From: Sweltsa coloradensis
Lineage: Eukaryota > Arthropoda > Insecta > Plecoptera > Chloroperlidae
Reading direction: 5' to 3'
Length of the DNA stretch: 64,000 bases
Assembly: GCA_024449915.1 (NCBI GenBank)
Contig: JAMZAV010001047.1
Span: 1-64,000, forward strand
In this document: piece by piece, positions 57,640 to 64,000 of the stretch
Numbering within the stretch: position 1 is the stretch's first letter
How the letters are laid out: the number at the start of each line of letters is the position of its first letter
Position numbers and translations under genes: made by a program
Notes under the pieces: generated by a model
What the model saw: the letters and a program-made list of their open reading frames with translations, nothing else
The model's database searches: none
What the model was told of the DNA's origin: nothing

Positions 57640-58075
57640 GTCTGTTTAAATAAAAATAAATAAATTGTATTAAGAGTCTACCCACTCAGTTATATAACTG
57701 ATTTTCAGTGGGGGACAGTAAATCAAAGCGACCAAGCCAACCCTGTAGGCCCCGACGCAATCGACGAGTGAGCGATAACCAACCAAAGATCGACATTTTT
57801 AATAGGAAATATAGCAATCAGTGGTATGGACAGTGCGAACACCCGCGAATCAATGCCAGAATCAACAAGGCCGATTCAGAACAACTCGGAATTTATTATG
57901 TGCTTCGTTGCTAGGACGGTTCCAAAGTCACCGTTTACAAACTCCTAAGACAAGAACTGATGGACTTAAGTCCAAATCAGAAGTTAAAAAACTTCTGACT
58001 TTGACGGGAATCGAACCCTGGACCTTCTGCATTGGAAGCAGATACGCTAACCACAAGACCAACGAGCCAAATAGC
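57640..58075 (-). mobile_element. tRNA-derived SINE, copy 2, with hairpin tail
   Basis: Minus strand: a tRNA-like head at about 57996-58075 (box A-like TTGTGGTTAGCGTA, box B-like GGTTCGATTCC), a body with GTTGATTCTGGCATTGATTC, and a tail CCACTGAAAATCAGTTATATAACTGAGTGG (read as CCACTGAAAAT, CAGTTATATAACTG, AGTGG). GTAGACTCTTAATACAATTTATTTATTT-type sequence follows. The tail can form a hairpin and recurs alone at 61793-61863. Confidence 0.72.
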
Positions 58076-58079
58076 TCCC

Positions 58080-58415
58080 TCCATCTCTCCCGGTTTTCCC
58101 ACAGTCTTTCTGCTTCCACTTCGTTCCATGCCAATCTCTCTTCTCAACACTGTCTTTAATCTGCTCCACCCACTTATCTCTCGGTCTGCCCACTTTCTTC
58201 TCAAACCCTTCTTGTTTTTCAAACTCTCTTTTTGGTATCCTAGCCGGATCCATTCTTTTCATATGCCCAAACCAACGTAGACGTTCTCTCTCCAACCTTA
58301 TTTGCACACTTTCAACACCTAGTTTTTCCCTTATAACACTACTCCTGATCCTGTCGTTTTTGTCACCCCCAATACACTCCTCAAGAACTTCATTTCTGCT
58401 GCCACAATCTGGCTA
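58080..58415 (-). pseudogene. RTE-like LINE 3' fragment
   Basis: Minus-strand frames give MKFLRSVLGV (near 58395), then 58307-58080: IRLERERLRWFGHMKRMDPA, RIPKREFEKQEGFEKKVGRP, RDKWVEQIKDSVEKRDWHGT. This is the C-terminal tail seen also in the element at 11884-14276. It abuts the SINE head directly; either the SINE landed in the LINE or they were joined by truncation. The RT core is absent. Confidence 0.78.
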
Positions 58416-58477
58416 TAATATGAATAATGAAATAATTTATTGAAATAATAATATTATGAATTGTTGTTTCTTTGCAG

Positions 58478-58649
58478 GTGTGTTTGCACTTCTCATTGCA
58501 ATGGGAGCTCTTAAGTACCTCCAGTCAAAACTCACAAAGGCCGAGTTTAAGTACTTCTTTGCAGTGTCTGCCCTGATTGCTGCAGGTTTTGTGTTCCTAA
58601 CAGTGGTTGGCCTGACTTACTTGGGAGTCATTGCTCCGTGGAGTGGCAG
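58478..58649 (+). CDS. STT3B: STT3B coding exon 5
   Basis: The acceptor is TTTCTTTGCAG and the donor GTGAGC starts at 58650. Two bases complete the Gly codon begun in exon 4, and two bases (AG) are carried to exon 6. The peptide is VFALLIAMGALKYLQSKLTK, AEFKYFFAVSALIAAGFVFL, TVVGLTYLGVIAPWSG. This covers two membrane helices and the loop ending in the conserved IAPWSGR. The loop KYLQSKLTKAEFKY is the least conserved stretch against vertebrates, as expected of a cytosolic loop. Confidence 0.94.
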
Positions 58650-58734
58650 GTGAGCAAGACACATTGTCAATAAGTAGTTATAGTATGAGTTCTTTATTAT
58701 GTTATGTGACTGATTAGTACTAATTACTTATTTA

Positions 58735-58885
58735 TTTAATGCGGTGGATAGGGAACTTACCAGCTTAACTGGTATGTGACATCTATCATTCTACATGCTC
58801 TCCCATAACCAACTGGGCAAACTGTTGTTTCCCTATCCATACATATCTAGCTCTAAGCATTAACTAACCATTTGGCTCCTCCTAT
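58735..58885. repeat. Foldback MITE, copy 2 (short)
   Basis: GGTGGATAGGGAACTTACCAG pairs with the inverse of TGTTTCCCTATCC. The right part TTAACTAACCATTTGGCTCC matches the inverse of the left part of the foldback at 9948-10250. Confidence 0.5.
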
Positions 58886-59283
58886 CATACACCCGTGTTT
58901 GGTAGGAACGACCTACTTTTAATAAATAAAAAACTAAAAGCAACAACACTAGTTGGTAGGAACTGTGGAATGCCTGCATAGTTCCAATTTTCCAGAAACT
59001 GTTTATTTGCAAGAGTTCCTTTTATTTTTACTTGACTGTACAAACTTTAAGAGACAAATCCAAATCCCACAAATCATTGTTTACTAATTACTTAACTAAA
59101 TATTAAAAAAACATAATTGTGATATTTGGGGATTTCACCATCATTATTTGCATTGCCAGCTAAACTGCATTCTTTTCCATGCAATCACCCTTATTTTTAT
59201 TCCTCCAAATCTTAACCCTTTTTTATTTTTGGTTCATTAGAGCCTAATTAATTGTATTAATGACACACACCTAACAAATAGGT
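58886..59283. other. STT3B intron 5, unassigned
   Basis: No gene or bounded repeat was recognised. Confidence 0.35.
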
Positions 59284-59669
59284 ACTTGTAGAAATACAGC
59301 CAAACCTTACACACTCAAAAGAAATGAGATCTGAAACAAGGGCCAAGCTCATCTACCCTTCCACATTTGCGCATTCTTAATTCATAAACGTACAGTGTCC
59401 CATAACAGCATCCTCGAAAAGCTTGGCAAAATAGAATTTGCGAATATTAATTTAAACGTAATAATAGTTCATCCAAGTTCTTTTTTCTAATTAATTTAAA
59501 CGTAATAACATGCAAATTTTATTTTGCCAAGCTTTTCGAGGATGCTGTTATGGGACACTGTACGTTTATGAATTAAGAATGCGCAAATGTGGAAGGGTAG
59601 ATAAGCTTGGCCCTTTTTTTAGATCTCATTTCTTTTGAGTGTGTAAGGTTTGGCTGTATTTCTACAAGT
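59284..59669. repeat. Foldback, copy 2, inside STT3B intron 5
   Basis: The arms of about 150 bp are near-perfect inverses (AAGCTTGGCAAAATAGAATT, AGGGTAGATAAGCTTGGCCC and partners) around a spacer of about 70 bp that itself repeats AATTTAAACGTAATAA. It is the same element as 24925-25336. It lies in transcribed DNA, so the pre-mRNA could form a long double strand. Confidence 0.78.
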
Positions 59670-59810
59670 TTTTGTTATGTGTGTGATCTGATCTTATTAC
59701 TTTTTCAAGTTCCATTGCAAAATTATTTGTTAAAATATAATAATTTTATCAAAGTTGATTTAATTTCTATGGTATTAGCAATAACAATAGGATGTAAAAT
59801 ATCTAGACCC

Positions 59811-60445
59811 GGATTCATGTACATCCTGGGTATAGGTGGTATAACCATGGTATAACGACGGTATAAGGACTGGTTAAGGCAACTCACATCCAATTAAAAC
59901 TTTCCCATGCTACAACAAGCGCACAACTAATGTTATTTTACACCTTTCACTGCATCCACAGCCATGTAAATCAACAGATTATCAAAAGAATATTGAAAAT
60001 TTGCACAGTTTTTGTTTTTGTTTTTATATAGTGACACGAGTTTTGCGTGAGATCATTGAAAGAAAAGGTGTATTATTTCCGTACATTTTTGTATAGCCTA
60101 GGTGGACAATCATACTTTTGTTTATCTGCATTAGGCTTTTAGTAATCAAAATTAGTTATTTGTGCGGGAAGTGTGTCAGAACAAGGTTGTGCTGGCCTAG
60201 GGTTTGCTAGGCTTGTCAAACATGTAATGTAAGTATTAATTTTATCTAGTCCTATAGCCTAATGGAACTTTAGACCTACACTGTTGTATTATAAATGATT
60301 TTCTACATCTGGGCCTAGGCCAGGGACAGTTTCTGGTTTGTTTTATGAGAGTATGATGACAACTTTTCTCGTTTCACACATAGAAGCAAAATTTAAAATG
60401 TCCGCCATTTGTTTACGTATCGCACTTTCCCGCCTAACTCTGCTT
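59811..60445 (-). mobile_element. PIF/Harbinger-type MITE, copy 3, inverted and end-eroded
   Basis: It begins CGGATTCATGTACATCCTGG and runs as the inverse of 63013-63766, through GTTTGTTTTATGAGAGTAT and AAAATGTCCGCCATTTGTTT. It loses the far end at CTGCTTATACCGTCAAC. It disagrees with copies 1 and 2 at frame-breaking positions (a 2-nt difference near 60350). Confidence 0.72.
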
Positions 60446-60451
60446 ATACCG

Positions 60452-60650
60452 TCAACAAGTGCCAAGTAACTATAGTTACTTGTTGATTGTATGCCTAGTG
60501 TATAAGGCTTATTTTAAAACCTTTATTTGGAAGCCTTCCAGCAAACTGTTTCAACTTTTTCTTTCAAAAGCGACTATATTACTATAACCTTAATGTCCAT
60601 GTAAAATATGAACATTGTAGCCCCACCCGTCTGGTCAGAATCGCGGGCCG
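60452..60650 (-). repeat. Family B-like Helitron fragment
   Basis: AAGTAACTATAGTTACTTG, AAACCTTTATTT, TTTCAACTTTTTCTTTCAAA, CCTTAATGTCCATGTAAAAT and CCCCACCCGTCTGGTCAGAA follow family B order. Neither terminus is present. With 59670-59810 it seems to form one B-like host split by Harbinger copy 3. Confidence 0.6.
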
Positions 60651-61329
60651 ATTGAAACTGACGAATTAGATAGTAGTAGTAGCAGTAGTAGCTAACATCC
60701 TTAAAGTGATTTTGAGCATGTTTCAAGCCATTTTTTCACCAAGAAGGAATGTTCGTACACCAATAAAATTTGGCATGTGTAGTCAGGTACCTAAACCCTC
60801 TCAACTTTGATAGTTTTCAAGTCCACATCACGTTACATGACGGCTGGGTAACACCTCGAAATCACCCCAACTCTGCTTGCTGTATAAGGTGCTTGAGTGT
60901 GTAGCGCGCCACGGCTTGGCTGCGGCGCCCTAACGGGCACCTAGATTAATATCTGTTTTGAATTTGTTACCCAAATTATTGTGTTTTAATACATTGTTGT
61001 AATATTAGTAGGCCTATTTCAAATATTTACTTAACTGTAGTTTATTGTTGTGTCTGCCTGCATCTTTGTTATAAGATTTATTTAGTTGTCCTCCTTTGTA
61101 AATCAATTTTTTTAACTGAATAGGATAGACATTAAATAAATAAATTTATTCTTTGCAAACCACAAAGCTGGATACTAATCATTGACCCATAGAAAGAAAC
61201 TTAAGAATGCCATAGTTCCTTTTTTTTTAGATGAACTTGTAACTGAAAAAAGTTCCTTTTTCTTATGAGGAACTTAGAACTAGGTAAAAAAAATTAATAG
61301 CTTTCCCATGCCACTAAGTTGGTGACTCA
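60651..61329. other. STT3B intron 5 with a LINE-like 3' tail
   Basis: 61085-61145 repeats the LINE-like tail at 985-1060 (TTGTCCTCCTTTGTAAATC, AATAGGATAGACATTAAATA). A (TAG)n stretch lies at about 60671-60690. No gene is present. Confidence 0.5.
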
Positions 61330-61337
61330 GTACTTAG

Positions 61338-62001
61338 TAGGGATGACATCGGGTACTCGGGTACCCGACTCCTACCCGACTCCTGTTGGAGTAGACTCCA
61401 TTTTCAAGGAGTCGAGTAAAAAAAAAAATTTTTTTTTTTAATCACTGGATGGCCGTCGGCGTCCGCGCTCTAAAGAAGGGAAGGGGGGAAAGCTCTAGGG
61501 GTAAGTAAGGGGTAAGTAAGGGAAGCTCTAAAACAAATGCGTAACTCCGAGTCATCCTCGGTCGAGCTTCTCTTACTAGTCTGAAAGTAAACTCTGAGGA
61601 GTACTAAATTTTTTTTTTTTTTTCTAATGATAAATTGAATGAGATTGCACTTGTCTCGTTAGTCGTTATCTTATCTCAAAACGTAAACATAACAAATCAG
61701 CGAGAGTTTTGGCCGGGCCAAGAGACAAGCAAGCTAGTGATATGTAGCGGGTGGAGGGTGGGGAGGGAATGGTCGGACAGCGTTGTGCAACCCCACTGAA
61801 AATCAGTTATATAACTGAGTGGGTAGACTCATACAATTTATTTATTGTTTATTTAACTAGAGTAGTGGGCTAAAAATAACTTTTGCATAAAAAAATTCAT
61901 TTTTTTTTTTTTTTTTTTATTGCGGATCGGGGAGTCGACTCCTACCCGGTTCCCAAGGCTCCGGAGTTGACTCCAATATTTACTACCCGATGTCATCACT
62001 A
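61338..62001. mobile_element. hAT-type MITE with perfect 8-bp duplication
   Basis: Ends TAGGGATGACATCGGGTA and TACCCGATGTCATCACTA are flanked by GTACTTAG at 61330-61337 and 62002-62009. Both ends carry repeated CGACTCC/GGAGTCGA words. 61793-61863 is the SINE tail module. No transposase is present. Confidence 0.92.
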
Positions 62002-62206
62002 GTACTTAGGTTCTCATTTCTACCTTAATTATGTACTTTTGCCAAAATAATCAATATCATGGCCCAACAAACTCTCTGTTTTGTGCAGTTACCATAAAAT
62101 CAGGTCAATCTAAAATGGTAAACATGTTTTCTGCCTAACCCTTGATATGTTGGTGGGTGTAGCCTACATAGATCTGACATACGATTGCTTTTCATTATTG
62201 TTTCAG

Positions 62207-62385
62207 ATTTTACTCCCTTTGGGACACTGGCTATGCAAAGATCCATATCCCCATTATCGCATCAGTGTCGGAGCATCAACCGACAACATGGTTCTCATTC
62301 TTCTTTGACTTGCATATTCTAGTCACCACGTTCCCAGTGGGATTGTGGTATTGCATTAAGAACATTACTGACGAGAGAGTATTTG
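62207..62385 (+). CDS. STT3B: STT3B coding exon 6 (SVSE loop); gene continues beyond window
   Basis: The acceptor is TTATTGTTTCAG. The first base completes Arg (AG|A) and the last base opens the next codon before GTGAGA at 62386. The peptide runs [59 protein letters not shown]. The [10 protein letters not shown] segment is the SVSE motif of the fifth external loop, which closes over acceptor peptide and donor glycan. About 392 codons are present in the six exons, roughly half of STT3B (826 residues in human). The remaining helices and the WWDYG-containing luminal domain lie past 64000. Confidence 0.95.
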
Positions 62386-62528
62386 GTGAGACATTTACTT
62401 TGTAGCTGTCTAGTAGGGCTGGGCAATCGTGACTGAAAGTTCCGAGGTTTTACTCAGTCCATAATGCAAATGCAAGGGGTTGAGTCCTCTTAAACAGTCC
62501 TCGGACCTCCCTTCACAATTGTCCTACC

Positions 62529-62975
62529 CAGGGGTCGAAATTAACTTTTGTTACCACTAGCCCTTCGGGCTAATGACAACAATAGTCCCCCTAGCCCGAG
62601 AGCATTTTTACAAGCCCGCAATCCAATAGGTTATATTGATGGAAAACGATCATACTTTAAAATATGTTTTAAAGTCACAATATTCGCCGGGTTTGACGTG
62701 CCTGTGTGAGGGACTAGGGAGTGACCGGAAACAAATTTTAATAAGATTAGCCTAAATTAAGCGGTTTTTATTTTGTTTACATATTATTTAGAATGATTTT
62801 CCGTACTAGGTAGCGCACTACTACTGGAAACTCGTTAGGTAATATTAAGATTTTTTGAATGGCAATTGGGAACTCTGGAAAAAGTACTCATCTGTCGGGC
62901 TAGTGATTGATTGAGATTTTTACTAGCCCTAGCAAAGTTTCACTAGCCTCGGGCGAGCGTAAATTTCGACCCCTG
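62529..62975. mobile_element. hAT-type MITE with perfect 8-bp duplication
   Basis: Ends CAGGGGTCGAAATT and the inverse of AAATTTCGACCCCTG are flanked by GTCCTACC at 62521-62528 and 62976-62983. CTAGCCC and CGGGCTA words recur near both ends. A lone hAT-like end, TAGGGCTGGGCAAT, lies just upstream at about 62414. Confidence 0.9.
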
Positions 62976-63012
62976 GTCCTACCTCCAATGTGCATACCTA
63001 GTTAGTCACCTG

Positions 63013-63766
63013 GGCCCCGATTCATGTACATTTTTATCCCGGTATAAGCAGAGTTAGGTGGTATAAGTGCGGTATAACTCCGAATCCAATTCATGAAGAC
63101 TTATCCCGCCTCGCACGGGGATAAGAAAATATGTAAACAGATGGCGGACATTTTAAATGTTGCGTCTATGTTTAAAACGAGAAGAGTTGTCATAACTCTC
63201 ATAAAACAAATCAGAAACCGTCCCGGGCCTAGGCCCAGATGTAGAAAATTATTCATAATACAACAGTGTAGGCCTAAAGTTCGATTAGGCTATAGGACTA
63301 GATAAAATTTATACTAACATAACACGTTTGACAAGCCCTTGGCCTCTCCTAGGCAACCCTAGGCCTGCACGACCTTGTTTTGACACAAATCCCGCACAAA
63401 TAACTAGTTTTGATTACTAAAAGCCTTATGCAGATGAACAATAGTATGATAGTCCTAGGCTATTCCAAAATTTACGGCAATAATACGCCTTTTCTTTTCT
63501 TTTAATGATCTCACGCAATCTTCTGTCAATAAATAAAAATGTAAAACAAAAGATGGTGCAAATTTTTAGTGTTCTTTTGCAAATCTGCTGATTTACATGG
63601 CTGTAGAATGCAGTGGAAAAAAACATTTGTTGTACTTGTTGTTGGATTGAAAATTTCTGATTGGATGAGAGTTGCTCAGACTTAACCAGGTCTTATCCTG
63701 CCATGTCCTGCATTATACCGTCCTTATACCACTTATACCCGGGATAAATGTACATGAATCGGGGCC
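63013..63766. mobile_element. PIF/Harbinger-type MITE, copy 2, intact ends
   Basis: Perfect ends GGCCCCGATTCATGTACAT are flanked by CTG at 63010-63012 and 63767-63769. It is 754 bp, closely matching copy 1. CWG targets are known for some Harbinger elements. The internal 70-codon frame (63093-63305) is not thought to be a gene. Confidence 0.88.
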
Positions 63767-64000
63767 CTGAAGAGGGACAGTGGGCATCCTTACAAAAAGA
63801 CAGGAATTGATGAAGAAATTGATTTTAAATGGTATAATTTCACGTAAAAAGGAAACGGACAAGACTCTTGGGGGGTAGGCTCTTACTATAGGTAGGTTTT
63901 CTTTGAGCTTTTTAGTTTAAGAAAGTTAATAATCTGGTTGTGTTTACGTGTAGGCTAGTCTCATGTGACATTTTCTCTAAGCAAACATTAACAAATTTCG

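Noticed and set aside
1..64000. CRISPR array, bacterial operon or phage region
   Set aside because: No regularly spaced direct repeats; genes have GT-AG introns and the repeats are eukaryotic transposons.

Overview
The window is animal nuclear DNA: AT-rich, intron-rich and crowded with transposons. It carries parts of two conserved single-copy genes, both on the + strand and in tandem. The palindromic octamer TAGGCCTA and its pieces recur through introns and intergenic DNA. The mix of Jockey/CR1-type, RTE-like and I-type LINEs, Helitron-like elements and many hAT and PIF/Harbinger MITEs suggests a marine invertebrate, perhaps an echinoderm. That guess rests on repeat style and protein resemblance, not on a search. 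No prokaryotic, viral or CRISPR features were seen.

Genes. Positions 337-10599 hold the last three coding exons of a KIF23/MKLP1 (centralspindlin kinesin-6) gene: 337-690, 4048-4290 and 10402-10599, ending in TAA. From 29205 onward lie the first six coding exons of the oligosaccharyltransferase catalytic subunit STT3B: 29205-29368, 42583-42801, 54819-54996, 55759-56023, 58478-58649 and 62207-62385. All junctions are GT-AG and the phases join without a break. The gene runs out of the window before its C-terminal catalytic domain. The two genes have unrelated roles (cytokinesis; ER N-glycosylation) and no operon-like link is implied.

Layout. KIF23 introns (691-10401) hold hAT MITEs, a tandemly duplicated Helitron-like element, a perfect 68-bp-arm palindrome, and a TA-flanked MITE split by a broken LINE. 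The intergenic region (10600-29204) holds an RTE-like LINE inside a Helitron-like element, a long-inverted-repeat element at 17254-18438, an AT-rich inverted array at 22685-24400, foldbacks, a tRNA-headed SINE and more Helitron-like copies. STT3B intron 1 (29369-42582) has a LINE broken by two insertions and a four-level nest at 38926-42148. Intron 2 (42802-54818) has a LINE inside a hAT and a 3.3-kb inverted-repeat element. Introns 3 to 6 hold further hAT, SINE, foldback and Harbinger copies.

The strongest unusual signal is a set of related Helitron-like families, called A, B, C and D here. They share a 3' hairpin ending in CCTAG and insert between A and T without target duplication. Each family's 5' terminus is matched by an inverted copy just inside the 3' hairpin, and the two change together from family to family. 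Interrupted reading frames and sister copies of host repeats supply empty sites that fix these ends. All element boundaries were read by eye, and family assignments are by motif and target-site duplication only.
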